Position numbers and translations under genes: made by a program. A DNA stretch of 64,000 bases. Source: Neoasaia chiangmaiensis (GTDB lineage: Bacteria; Pseudomonadota; Alphaproteobacteria; Acetobacterales; Acetobacteraceae). The notes under the pieces are model-generated. The model saw only the letters and a list, made by a program, of their open reading frames with translations, was not told the origin of the DNA and searched no databases. The stretch covers positions 1,302,001 through 1,366,000 of the forward strand of contig NZ_CP014691.1 of NCBI RefSeq assembly GCF_002005465.1. The letters run 5' to 3'. Below are positions 46,100-54,750 of this stretch, in pieces (the stretch's first letter is position 1; every line of letters begins with the position of its first letter).

Positions 46100-47614
46100 T
46101 TAAGTTTCGATGACGGCGCGGTTCTCGAGACTCGCCCTGTTACAGTGCGTAACGTCCTTCAAGACCCCATCGGCATCCGCCAACGCCTCGACGCCATGCC
46201 ACGGGAAACCGATCTCGAAGATACAGCCCGGGTTTGTCTCACGCGTGCTCGCCGCCCGGATTGTCAGGCTGGCTGAGTGAAGACGCAGGATCGCCGAAAC
46301 GAGGCTCAAGCCCAGGCCGCTTCCGGGAATATGACGACTTTTATCCGAACGGTAGAACCGCCCGAGCACCGCCGTCCTCTCACTTTCGGCAATACCGATA
46401 CCCGTATCGGCGACGCTCAGGACCACGTCACCCTCTCCCGGCGCGGCATGTGCCCCATGGTTGAGATGTGCCGCGATCACCACGGCGCCCCCCGCCTGCG
46501 TGAACTTCAATGCATTGTCGATCAGGTTCGCCAGAACCTCGATCAACAAGTCGCGATCACCGAACACGAACAGGCGGTCGCGATCCTGCGTCTCCGACGT
46601 CAGGGCAATGCCCTGCGCCTCGGCGATCGGTTCATACAGATCGATGATGTCATCTACGATCATGCCGGCATCGACACGCGCGAAGCCTGCCCGCCGCCGA
46701 CCGTTTTCGATCTCGCCGATACGCAGCAGTGCCGTGATGACCGAAAAGCACTGATCCAGATCCTGCGTCGCCTGCCCGATGACGCCGTTCAGGTAATCGG
46801 TATCGTGCGGCCGCGACGTCGCACGCTCCAGTCGGGCCCGCACGCGTGTCAGCGGCGTGCGCAGATCATGGGCGATGTCGTTCCCCACATCGCGAATCTC
46901 GTCCAGCAGGTGCTCAAGCCGGTCCAGCATCCGGTTCACCGATCCGGCCAGCCTTTCCAGATCGTCCCGCTCCCGCGCCACCGGCAGGCGTTCATGCAGA
47001 TCACCATCCATGATCCGGTCGATGGCTTCGTGCATGATCTTCACGCGTGCCAGCGCGCGGTGGCTCAGGACGATACCGGTCATCAGTGCGAACGCCACGA
47101 TCGGCAACACTGAAATCCAGACGGCACGGCGGGTCATGTAATGCAGTTCGGTCAACATATGCAGCGAATGCGCCAGCACCAGAACGCGATCGCCGGGCAC
47201 GCGCACCGCGAGGAAGCGCATCTCGTAAGGTGCGTCTTCCGGCGGCTGCACGCGCAGCTGATGCACCTCCCCATCGATCACCAGACCATCCGGCCACGTC
47301 TTGATATCGCCGGCCAGCGGATGGAACCCGGAGTCGAAGAGCCCCGCGCCATTGAGGACGATGCGCAGATTGTCCCGCGCCCGCTCGCGGACCTCGTACT
47401 CCAGCCGCGCGGGCGTTTCATGCACCAGAACGTCCGCTTCGCGCTTCAGTAACACCTCCGAACGATGCGCCTCGAAATGCGACAACTGAACGAAGACCAG
47501 CACGAATTGCAGCACCATCGCGCCGATCATGGCGCCGACGACCGCCAGTGTCAGACGGAACGTCGCCGTCCGGAAGATATCAGCCCGGAACACGCAACAT
47601 GAATCCGGCCCCAC
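46100..47614 (-). CDS. Sensor histidine kinase
   Basis: Membrane sensor, 504 residues from GTG 47614. Two membrane segments (about 18-42 and 168-190) enclose a periplasmic sensor region, then HAMP and a HisKA dimerisation domain with DIAHDLRTPLTRVRARLE (phospho-His 249). The HATPase_c domain has the N box NLIDNALKF and G boxes DTGIGIAESE and GSGLGLSLV. It overlaps the response-regulator gene by 35 bp. A second GTG at 47593 would start seven residues later and is also plausible. Signal unknown; the neighbour suggests control of the RND pump. Confidence 0.92.
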   Translation of the reverse strand: MGPDSCCVFRADIFRTATFRLTLAVVGAMIGAMVLQFVLVFVQLSHFEAHRSEVLLKREADVLVHETPARLEYEVRERARDNLRIVLNGAGLFDSGFHPLAGDIKTWPDGLVIDGEVHQLRVQPPEDAPYEMRFLAVRVPGDRVLVLAHSLHMLTELHYMTRRAVWISVLPIVAFALMTGIVLSHRALARVKIMHEAIDRIMDGDLHERLPVARERDDLERLAGSVNRMLDRLEHLLDEIRDVGNDIAHDLRTPLTRVRARLERATSRPHDTDYLNGVIGQATQDLDQCFSVITALLRIGEIENGRRRAGFARVDAGMIVDDIIDLYEPIAEAQGIALTSETQDRDRLFVFGDRDLLIEVLANLIDNALKFTQAGGAVVIAAHLNHGAHAAPGEGDVVLSVADTGIGIAESERTAVLGRFYRSDKSRHIPGSGLGLSLVSAILRLHSASLTIRAASTRETNPGCIFEIGFPWHGVEALADADGVLKDVTHCNRASLENRAVIET

Positions 47615-48305
47615 GAATGCTCTGGATCAACGGCGTCTCATCCGGCGCATCGACCTTGCGCCGCAACTTGCCGATATGGACATCCACGAGATTTGTCTGG
47701 GGGATGAACCGGTAATTCCAGACATCCTCAAGCAGCATCGTGCGCGTCAGCACCTGATTGGGCCTGCGCAGGAGATATTCAAGCAGGCGGAACTCGCGTG
47801 GCAGCAACTCGATCTCGCGCCCGTCGCGCCGGACGCTTCGATCGATCAGATCCATCTCCAGCGGCCCGACGCGCAACATCGTCGCACGCGTGTCGTTCGG
47901 ACGACGCATCAGCGCCTCGAGACGCGCCGCCAGTTCGTCCATCGCGAACGGCTTCGTCAGATAGTCGTCACCGCCGGCTTTCAGCCCGCTGACACGATCG
48001 TCGACAGCCGACAGCGCGGAGAGGACCAGCACGGGCGTATAGATATTCTGCGCGCGCAGCTTCTCGATGACAGCCAGGCCATCGAGCATCGGCAACATCC
48101 GATCGAGGATCATCAGATCGAACGGCTCGCTGGAAGCCGCCTGCAACCCGGCGGTGCCGGTTTCCTCGTGTCGCACGGTGAAGCCGCGCGCCGTCAGCTC
48201 CTCGACCACTTCATTGGCGAGGCTCTCGTCGTCTTCCACGAAGAGAATGCGCGGCACCGATACCATCTCAGCCTTCGGCGCGTCCTGCGTGACATCGGTC
48301 ATCAT
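47580..48305 (-). CDS. Response regulator, OmpR/PhoB family
   Basis: DNA-binding response regulator, 241 residues. The receiver domain has the acidic pocket FVEDDE, phospho-acceptor Asp68 in MILDRMLPM, and the conserved KPF after GGDDYLT. The C-terminal winged helix contains LLPREFRLLEYLLRRPNQVL and VDVHIGKLRRKVD. It is the first gene of the unit and presumably regulates itself, the kinase and the RND operon that follow on the same strand. Confidence 0.94.
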   Translation of the reverse strand: MMTDVTQDAPKAEMVSVPRILFVEDDESLANEVVEELTARGFTVRHEETGTAGLQAASSEPFDLMILDRMLPMLDGLAVIEKLRAQNIYTPVLVLSALSAVDDRVSGLKAGGDDYLTKPFAMDELAARLEALMRRPNDTRATMLRVGPLEMDLIDRSVRRDGREIELLPREFRLLEYLLRRPNQVLTRTMLLEDVWNYRFIPQTNLVDVHIGKLRRKVDAPDETPLIQSIRGAGFMLRVPG

Positions 48306-48352
48306 GAAGGCATGAATGACGAAACGAACGGGAATCCGACACTAAATTCGGT

Positions 48353-49594
48353 TTAAAGCTCATCGAATACTTCCACCTCCTCGTCCTGCGTGGCCGGTCC
48401 GTCGAGGTGACGCAGCTTCCGCCCCAGAACGCGCGTGCGCCGGCGCGCCTCGTCGATCGTGTTGCCCATGGCGCCCGCGCTGCGTGCCAGCTTGTCCAGC
48501 ACGGCGTCCATGCGCAGCATCTCCTGTCGCGTCAGACCCAGCAGACGCGCAATGGCGTCTGTCCGGTCTTCCAGCGCCAACGTGACATATCCGAGATGAA
48601 CGGTGCGCAACATCGCCGGAATCAGCGCGGGACTCATGACAATCACACGATGAACACGTCCGATCTCATCAATCAGTCCCGGAATACGCGCGATTTCCGC
48701 GTAGAGCCCATCCGTCGGCAGATAAAGCACGGCAAATTCGACGGTAAACGGCGGAAGGATATACTTCTCCGAAACCTTGCGCGCTTCCAGCCGCATGGCA
48801 CTTTCAAGGCCCCGGCGCGCCGCACGCTCGGCATCCGCGTCCGCCCGCGCCACGGCATCCAGCAGCCGCTCGTAGGCTTCAGTCGGAAATTTGCTGTCGA
48901 TGGCCAGACGCGGCGGCACAGCGCTGCGCACCGGCATGCGCAACGCGAACTCGACCACCTCTCCACCATCCCCCACGCGAAAATTGTGATCGTAGGCGTC
49001 TGGCGGCAGGACGTCGTCGAGAATGGCGCGCAACTGCGCCTCACCCCAGCCACCACGCGTCTTGACGTTGCCGAACAGGCGCTTCAGATCGCCGATCTGC
49101 GCCGTCACCGCCGTCACCTCGCCGATCGCCTTCTGCATGGCGGTGAACTGTTCCACAACACGCTGGAAGGATGTCTGCATCTGCCGTTCGACAGCGACGT
49201 GCAACTGCTCGTCAACCGATGCGCGTATCCGCTCAAGCTGCTCCGTATTGACGCGGGCCATCTCCCGCAACGCATCCGCCTGCGCCACGCGTGCATCGGC
49301 CTGATCCTGCCCCAGGCCACGCGTCAGGACATTGAGGCGATCGGCAATCTCAAGGCGAAACTGATCCAGTCGCCCGGCCAGTGCACGCTCCATCTCGGTC
49401 AGGCGCTGGCGTTGATATTCCGCATCCGCGTTCTGATCCGCAGCCGCACGATCCTGCATCGCACCGAGACGCATCAGCAGATCATGCGCACCACGATCGC
49501 GGCTGCCGGGCCTCAGCCACGCCGCGATTGCCGCAAGCAGGGACAGAATGGCAATCAGCCAGGCCAGGCCCGTCGTCCAGTCCATCCCCATCAT
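48353..49594 (-). CDS. rmuC: RmuC-family DNA recombination protein
   Basis: A 413-residue protein with one N-terminal membrane anchor (about residues 9-26), a long coiled coil (about 40-150), and the RmuC nuclease-like domain with TRGGWGEAQLRAILDD and LAIDSKFPTEAYERLL. RmuC limits recombination at inverted repeats in E. coli; the mechanism is not established. GGAGGAGAG precedes the double ATG start. It lies 47 bp upstream of the response regulator on the same strand. Confidence 0.93.
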   Translation of the reverse strand: MMGMDWTTGLAWLIAILSLLAAIAAWLRPGSRDRGAHDLLMRLGAMQDRAAADQNADAEYQRQRLTEMERALAGRLDQFRLEIADRLNVLTRGLGQDQADARVAQADALREMARVNTEQLERIRASVDEQLHVAVERQMQTSFQRVVEQFTAMQKAIGEVTAVTAQIGDLKRLFGNVKTRGGWGEAQLRAILDDVLPPDAYDHNFRVGDGGEVVEFALRMPVRSAVPPRLAIDSKFPTEAYERLLDAVARADADAERAARRGLESAMRLEARKVSEKYILPPFTVEFAVLYLPTDGLYAEIARIPGLIDEIGRVHRVIVMSPALIPAMLRTVHLGYVTLALEDRTDAIARLLGLTRQEMLRMDAVLDKLARSAGAMGNTIDEARRRTRVLGRKLRHLDGPATQDEEVEVFDEL

Positions 49595-49652
49595 GCTCTC
49601 CTCCGCAAACGACGCCTCTATAGGCGCTCCACAAGCGAAGGGCTATGCGGCA

Positions 49653-49901
49653 TCAAGGCTGATGCACATTCCCATAGGACGCCGCACCAATGCCGGGACA
49701 TGAACACGGATTGCCCAGCGGCACCTGCGTCGGCATCTTGCACGTGTAAATCCCCGCCTTGCAGGTATAGCCATAACCGACAACCTGCATGCCGGGCGGT
49801 GTCGGCCCCGGCGCGGCCGTGCCCTCGCACCCGGCCAACGCCCCGGCAACGCCCACCCCGATCACCGCCATGCCGATACCGCGCGCCATACGACCGATCA
49901 T
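49653..49901 (-). CDS. Small Cys-rich lipoprotein, unknown function
   Basis: An 82-residue protein from ATG 49901, preceded by AGAGGACAGGA. The signal MIGRMARGIGMAVIGVGVAG ends in lipobox ALAGC. The mature part has a Pro-rich linker, then four Cys in about 20 residues (YTCKAGIYTCK and NPCSCPGIG), suggesting disulfides or a metal site in the periplasm. I do not recognise the family. The frame runs on upstream through the adjacent terminator, but that part is not coding. Confidence 0.7.
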   Translation of the reverse strand: MIGRMARGIGMAVIGVGVAGALAGCEGTAAPGPTPPGMQVVGYGYTCKAGIYTCKMPTQVPLGNPCSCPGIGAASYGNVHQP

Positions 49902-49940
49902 GTTCCTGTCCTCTTTCAATGATGATTGGCCCAAACGACA

Positions 49941-49970
49941 AAAACGAGGCCGGGTTCTCCCCCGGCCTCG
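49941..49970 (-). terminator. Rho-independent terminator
   Basis: Ten-bp perfect stem cgaggccggg (49945-49954) and cccggcctcg (49961-49970), 6-nt loop, then U4-5 on the minus strand. It ends the transcript of the membrane-protein gene at 50028-50846. Confidence 0.88.
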
Positions 49971-50027
49971 TTCTAATCTGAAACAAGCAATTTTATGGCA
50001 TACCATGCTGTGACGCGTTGGCAGGCG

Positions 50028-50846
50028 TTAGAACGTATCGCGCTGACGACCGCCGATCGCACCGGCAATGGCGGCGATGAACGCCCCGACCATCATCGAG
50101 AAACATGTATAAAACGCCAGTTCCGCCGCGGACTTGCGCGCCGTGTCGGCAGCCTGCTTCGCGTGGGCGATCGCATCCTGCTCCTGCGCAATGACCGCAT
50201 CGACGCGCCGACCGGCTTCGTCACCCGGCACGCCGGCCTGCGCCGAGACCAGTTGCGTCAGATAGTCATAATCCGCTGAATTGAGTGGCCCACTCGCAGC
50301 CTTCGCCAAAACCGGTTCCACCAGCATGCGTCGCGCCATGATGCGCCCCGGCTCGGTCTCGGCGCTGGTCTGTGGCGAGCGGAACAGCACATTGAGCGCA
50401 TAGGCGTCCACATGCGCAGACGCCACATGGTGCGATGCCGCCTGGCTTGCGTTTTTCAGAAGACCCGAGATGCCGCTACCCGCGACAACGACCGTCAGCA
50501 CGGCTGCCAGAGCCCACGCCGTCAGGCCAGCCGCCGTATCGCGAAAGGTGACCTCCGTTGCGTGGACACCGCTCAGGTTCGGTCGCAGCCGCCCGGCAAG
50601 ATAACCACCGAAAAAGGACGATACCCACTGCACCACAATCAGCCAAACAGCGGCGATGGCCGTGAAGGTCAGCGCGGTGGGGTTGTTGCCCGCATGTACC
50701 GATACGGAGGAGAAACCGAAGCCGACACCCAGCAGTGTCAGCACCACACCCGTCGCCGCCGCGACGACCGCACCGGCAATGACCGCGCCCCATGAAATAC
50801 CGGCGCGCGGCGCCGCCACCTCACGATCTTCAACAAATCCCGACAT
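50028..50846 (-). CDS. Four-helix membrane protein (often labelled PhnA-like)
   Basis: A 272-residue inner-membrane protein from ATG 50846 (MSGFVEDREVAAPRAGISWG), with AGGA upstream. Membrane segments are at about 20-48, 60-87, 105-126 and 245-268, enclosing a soluble region of about 120 residues between the third and fourth. The segment FFGGYLAGRLRP and the C-terminal membrane hairpin resemble proteins usually annotated as PhnA-like in alphaproteobacteria. No phosphonate function is implied. The 23-aa ORF lies 11 bp upstream, probably in the same transcript. Confidence 0.7.
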   Translation of the reverse strand: MSGFVEDREVAAPRAGISWGAVIAGAVVAAATGVVLTLLGVGFGFSSVSVHAGNNPTALTFTAIAAVWLIVVQWVSSFFGGYLAGRLRPNLSGVHATEVTFRDTAAGLTAWALAAVLTVVVAGSGISGLLKNASQAASHHVASAHVDAYALNVLFRSPQTSAETEPGRIMARRMLVEPVLAKAASGPLNSADYDYLTQLVSAQAGVPGDEAGRRVDAVIAQEQDAIAHAKQAADTARKSAAELAFYTCFSMMVGAFIAAIAGAIGGRQRDTF

Positions 50847-50857
50847 GACGGGCGTCC

Positions 50858-50929
50858 TCAACGGAAGAACAGAAAAATAATGAGGATGATCGGCAACGGC
50901 ACACCGAGAAGCCAAAGTAGAATAGGCAT
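50858..50929 (-). CDS. 23-residue hydrophobic small protein
   Basis: Very short ORF beginning MPILLWLLGVPLPIILII and ending FLFFR: almost entirely a single membrane helix with two prolines near the middle. AAGGAG lies 10 nt before the ATG, one of the best Shine-Dalgarno sequences in the region. It lies 11 bp before the four-helix protein gene and 26 bp after a possible ECF-type promoter. No function can be assigned; a regulatory or accessory membrane peptide is an inference from the layout. Confidence 0.6.
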   Translation of the reverse strand: MPILLWLLGVPLPIILIIFLFFR

Positions 50930-50955
50930 ATATGTAATCTCCTTATCGCAGACGT

Positions 50956-50980
50956 AACATCCGCTCTGTCGGAAAGTTCA
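50956..50980 (-). promoter_or_regulatory. Possible ECF-sigma (EcfG-like) promoter
   Basis: Minus strand: TGAAC (50980-50976), 16-nt spacer, TGTT (50959-50956), continuing TGTTACG. This is nearly the same as the site at 9644-9669 in front of the DUF1328 gene. It would give a leader of about 20 nt to the 23-aa ORF. It differs from the general-stress consensus by one base in each element. Confidence 0.35.
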
Positions 50981-51025
50981 TTCCCTATTCAGCAAACGCT
51001 CATCCTTGCGCCGCTCTTTCCTGCA

Positions 51026-52207
51026 TCACCCGTTTCCGGGAACAGCGTTGAACAGCGCGGGCGCCTCGATCGGGAAGCGCACCAGCAGATAAGGCGGGAC
51101 ACGCATATCGTGCTTTTCATTGAATGACGGAAGCCGGTTCCACTGGCCGAACGTGCAGTAGATATGATCGTCCGTCGCGAAAATCCCGTCCGGCGACAGG
51201 GCGCGTGGATCGCGAATCATCATCTTGAAGCTGCCGTCCGGATCGCGGCGCAGAATGCAGTCATGTTCGTAGTTTGTCGTGTAAAGGCGGCCATGCCTGT
51301 CGAAACATAGCCCGTCCGCCGTGCCTTTCTCGCCCTCGTCCCTGACGGCCGCGCCCAGGGCCTCGTCGGTTGCGTTCATGTCCGAAAGCAAATCCACCGG
51401 CAGGCTGTAGAGACGCCGACTGGTCAGCGGCGCATAGAAAAGCCGCGTCTGGTCGGGCGTCAGGGCGATGCCGTCGATGCCGCCGGACACCAGCTGAGGG
51501 TGATGCGGAATATATTGCCGGGGCTCGCCTTCGACAATCGCCATGAAACCCGAAACCGGTTGCGCCGAAGGATGCGTGGTCAACACACGGCGAACCTTGC
51601 CACTGGCGATATCCGCGATCACCAGACCCGGACTGGTCCCGAACGAGGAGTCGGTCACGAAAACCATCCCAGCCCGACCATGCGCCAGGGACACGCGCAG
51701 ATCGTTCATGTGACTATCCGGCAGGCGAACCGGCGCGTCGAGCAGGATCCTGTGCACGATCCGGTTCGTCTCCGGATCGATACAGACAATCTTGGCTGCG
51801 CCGTCGGGAATCGCATGACCGGCCAGCTTGCCATCGTCGATCGCCCAGATCCGCCCTTTCTGATCGAGCGTCATGCCATGGATCGACATCAGACGGTCCG
51901 CTGGCGCAGCACCCGATGGCAGGCTCAAGGCGGCCGAGGGATACGGGACGACCTTACCGTCCTTCAGTTCCCCCAGCGTCGCGCCGGGATGATTGACCGC
52001 ATGCCGCGGGAAACCAACGAAAATCCGGCCGTTCGGCAGCACCACGATCCCGGACGGACCGGGCCCGTCGAAACGCGCCACGACATCGAACGCACCGTAA
52101 GGCTCCGTGCCACGATCCTCGTTTCCAGCCGCCCTGGCAGGCGGCACTGTCGCCGCTGCGGCCGCCGGCGTCATGGTGGCCGCTTGAAGAAAGAAACGTC
52201 GTTTCAT
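51026..52207 (-). CDS. Major royal jelly/yellow-family protein (exported)
   Basis: A 393-residue beta-propeller-type protein from ATG 52207 with GGGAG upstream. The N-terminus MKRRFFLQAATMTPAAAAAT followed by VPPARA is a Tat-like or Sec signal, so it is probably periplasmic. GIDGIALTPDQTRLFYAPLT and ADGLCFDRHGRLYTTNYEHD are typical of the MRJP/yellow family, which databases often name L-dopachrome tautomerase-related. The bacterial substrate is unknown. It is divergent from the TonB-dependent receptor gene. Confidence 0.82.
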   Translation of the reverse strand: MKRRFFLQAATMTPAAAAATVPPARAAGNEDRGTEPYGAFDVVARFDGPGPSGIVVLPNGRIFVGFPRHAVNHPGATLGELKDGKVVPYPSAALSLPSGAAPADRLMSIHGMTLDQKGRIWAIDDGKLAGHAIPDGAAKIVCIDPETNRIVHRILLDAPVRLPDSHMNDLRVSLAHGRAGMVFVTDSSFGTSPGLVIADIASGKVRRVLTTHPSAQPVSGFMAIVEGEPRQYIPHHPQLVSGGIDGIALTPDQTRLFYAPLTSRRLYSLPVDLLSDMNATDEALGAAVRDEGEKGTADGLCFDRHGRLYTTNYEHDCILRRDPDGSFKMMIRDPRALSPDGIFATDDHIYCTFGQWNRLPSFNEKHDMRVPPYLLVRFPIEAPALFNAVPGNG

Positions 52208-52351
52208 GAACACTCCCGTTTTTCAGGCATCAACACATCATCCGACATAAGCATCGCAGAAACGCATGCGTTCAGTCACGTTTTGTCATGTTGTGCCTAA
52301 TACGCAACAATGTCGAACAATGACGACCCTACGGACGATCCAGCAGTTGAT

Positions 52352-52363
52352 ATGTTATAACAT
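52352..52363. promoter_or_regulatory. 12-bp palindrome, candidate operator
   Basis: Perfect palindrome ATGTTATAACAT, 50 bp upstream of the TonB-dependent receptor start, in the 206-bp divergent gap. It overlaps a possible -10 (TATAAC). The binding protein is unknown. Confidence 0.4.
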
Positions 52364-52413
52364 GTGAGAATAAGAGAGCAGCACGATCACCACACAGCAA
52401 GTCAGGCCATTCG

Positions 52414-54708
52414 ATGACCTCCTCGCCCTTCTCCCGCCGCGCCACCTACTGGCTTGCCGCTTCCGCGCTCGTTTCCGCCGGATCTGTGCCCTCTTTCGCC
52501 AGAGCGCAGACAACCACCACCGATCAGACGGCAACCCCTGCGCTGGCGAGCACGCCACAGAGTGCCCGCTCCGCTTTCGACGGCAACAGCCCGCGCCAGA
52601 CCGTTTCGGAAGATGCAAAGCCCGGTGAAGAGCATATCGTCGTCAACGCGAAGCTCGACCAGCAGCGCGCCAACCTCCAGCCCCAGACCGGTGCCACGAC
52701 CTACCGCTTTTCCCGTCGCGATATCGAAACCATTCCCGGCGGCGACAATGCGCCGCTGAACAGTGTCCTGCTGCAAGCACCCGGCGTCGCACAAGACAGC
52801 TACGGCCAGCTTCATGTCCGCGGCGATCACAACGAAATCCAGTTCCGGCTGGACGGCGTGGAACTACCCGAAGGGCTATCGGTCTTCGGGCAGGCCCTGA
52901 TGACACGCTTCGCACATTCGATGTCGTTGACCACGGGCGCCTTGCCGAGCGAATACGGCTTCCTGCAAGCCGGTGTCATCGACATCACGACGAAGAACGG
53001 GAGCGCCGATCCCGGTGGCGACGCCTCGATCTATGGTGGCGCGCGCGACTACTTCTTCCCGTCGCTGCAATATGGCGGCCACGCCGGCAAATGGGATTAT
53101 TTCGCCACTGGCGATTTCGTGCACGATCGCGTGGGCATCGAGAACCCGACGCCGAAATTCAACGCGCTGCACGACCTCAGCAACCAGTATCATTTTCTCG
53201 GCCACGCCCGTTACACCGCCGATGCTGACACGCGGATCAGCCTGACGGCCGGCGTGTCGAACGCGGAATATCAGCTACCGAACAATCCCGGACAGCAGCG
53301 CCAGTTCGCCAATCCCAACTTCCTGGGCAGTTCTCTGTCGCAGCAGGTCTATGGCAGCGTGGACAGCGACAGCCTGAACGAACGACAGAAGCAGATCACC
53401 GATTTCGGCATCCTGTCCCTGCAAAAGGATATCGGCGACAAGATCAGCCTCCAGAGCTCGGCGGTCGTGCGCTACAGTTCCCTTGGATATTCGCCCGACC
53501 CGCTGGGCGATCTGGTCTATAATGGCATCGCGCAGCGTGCCCAGCGCTCGGTCTTCTCGACCGGTTCGCAAACCGACGTGACATGGCGGGCGAACGCGCA
53601 GCACACCGTGCGCTTCGGCTACCAGATCTATGTCGAGCGCAATATCTCGAAAACCGATTCGACCGTGTATCCGCAAAGCGGCGTCGATGACGACGGCAAT
53701 CCGGTTTACGATGGCACCACGGCCTCCATCCATGACGGCAATGGCCGGACCGGCTGGCTCTACGGCCTCTATGCCCAGGATGAATGGCGCCCTCTCAAGG
53801 GCCTGACCATCAATTACGGCCTGCGCTTCGACGGTGTGGACGAATACACGCATTCCAAACAGGTCAGCCCTCGCCTCAATATCGTTTACCAACCGTGGCA
53901 CGGCGGCACGTTCCATGGAGGCTATTCGCGCTATTTCACGCCGCCGCCGTTCGAACTGGTCGGGGGCACGTCACTCAACAAATATGCCAATACCTCCGCA
54001 GCGCCCGGCACGCTGCAGGACAGCACCGTCAAGGCCGAACGCGATCATTATTTCGATGCCGGCTTCTCGCAGGAGATCCTGCCCGGCTGGCATGCGTCCT
54101 TCGACGGCTACATGAAGATCGCTAAAAACCTGATCGACGAAGGACAGTTCGGCTCGCCGATCATTCTTTCCGCCTTCAACTACCGCCGTGGCCAGGTACA
54201 CGGCTATGAGTTCGCCACGGATTACGAACGCGGTCCGTTCAGTGTCTACGGCAACTTCGCCTGGTCGCGCGCCATCGGCAAGGACATCAACACCGCCCAG
54301 TGGAACTTCGATCCAGACGACCTTGCCTATATCCAGCACCGCTGGATCCATCTGGACCACGATCAACGCTGGACCGCGTCCGCTGGCGCAAGCTACACGG
54401 CCTTCTACAAGACCGGCCACCCCCTGCGCATCTCCGCGACCATGGTCTACGGCAGTGGATTACGGATGGACTCCGACATCCCGAATGGCGGTTCCATACC
54501 GCAATACGAGACATTCAATCTGTCCGCCGTGCAATCGTTTCAGGACCTGTTCCACATTCCGTTCCTCAAACGCACCCAGTTGCGTCTGGACGTCACCAAT
54601 CTGTTCGACAAGCGCTATGAACTGCGCGATGGCAGCGGTATCGGCGTCGGCGCACCGCAATACGGACTCCGTCGTACGATCCTGACCGGAATTTCGCAAC
54701 GGTTTTAA
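52414..54708 (+). CDS. TonB-dependent outer-membrane receptor
   Basis: Ligand-gated outer-membrane transporter, 764 residues. Signal peptide with ASALVSAGSVPSFARAQ (cleavage near residue 31), a Thr/Ser-rich segment, then the plug domain at about 90-200 (LNSVLLQAPGVAQDSYGQLH, VRGDHNEIQFRLDGVELPE). The beta-barrel ends in the conserved terminal Phe (TGISQRF). An isolated receptor with no TonB, ExbBD or siderophore gene near. The ligand cannot be predicted; the divergent royal-jelly-family gene might be functionally linked. Confidence 0.9.
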   Translation: MTSSPFSRRATYWLAASALVSAGSVPSFARAQTTTTDQTATPALASTPQSARSAFDGNSPRQTVSEDAKPGEEHIVVNAKLDQQRANLQPQTGATTYRFSRRDIETIPGGDNAPLNSVLLQAPGVAQDSYGQLHVRGDHNEIQFRLDGVELPEGLSVFGQALMTRFAHSMSLTTGALPSEYGFLQAGVIDITTKNGSADPGGDASIYGGARDYFFPSLQYGGHAGKWDYFATGDFVHDRVGIENPTPKFNALHDLSNQYHFLGHARYTADADTRISLTAGVSNAEYQLPNNPGQQRQFANPNFLGSSLSQQVYGSVDSDSLNERQKQITDFGILSLQKDIGDKISLQSSAVVRYSSLGYSPDPLGDLVYNGIAQRAQRSVFSTGSQTDVTWRANAQHTVRFGYQIYVERNISKTDSTVYPQSGVDDDGNPVYDGTTASIHDGNGRTGWLYGLYAQDEWRPLKGLTINYGLRFDGVDEYTHSKQVSPRLNIVYQPWHGGTFHGGYSRYFTPPPFELVGGTSLNKYANTSAAPGTLQDSTVKAERDHYFDAGFSQEILPGWHASFDGYMKIAKNLIDEGQFGSPIILSAFNYRRGQVHGYEFATDYERGPFSVYGNFAWSRAIGKDINTAQWNFDPDDLAYIQHRWIHLDHDQRWTASAGASYTAFYKTGHPLRISATMVYGSGLRMDSDIPNGGSIPQYETFNLSAVQSFQDLFHIPFLKRTQLRLDVTNLFDKRYELRDGSGIGVGAPQYGLRRTILTGISQRF

Positions 54709-54710
54709 CG

Positions 54711-54734
54711 AAAAGGGCGGCCTCGGCCGCCCTT
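54711..54734. terminator. Hairpin terminator between convergent genes
   Basis: Seven-bp GC-only stem gggcggc (54715-54721) and gccgccc (54726-54732) with a 4-nt loop, flanked by A4 on the left and TT on the right. It lies just after the receptor stop and can serve both that gene and the convergent SDR gene, though the U-tracts are short. Confidence 0.7.
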
Positions 54735-54750
54735 CACCCGTAAGATCCGA

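Noticed and set aside
48407-49981. 524-residue ORF on the plus strand
   Set aside because: Antisense to rmuC and the lipoprotein gene; no recognisable domain.
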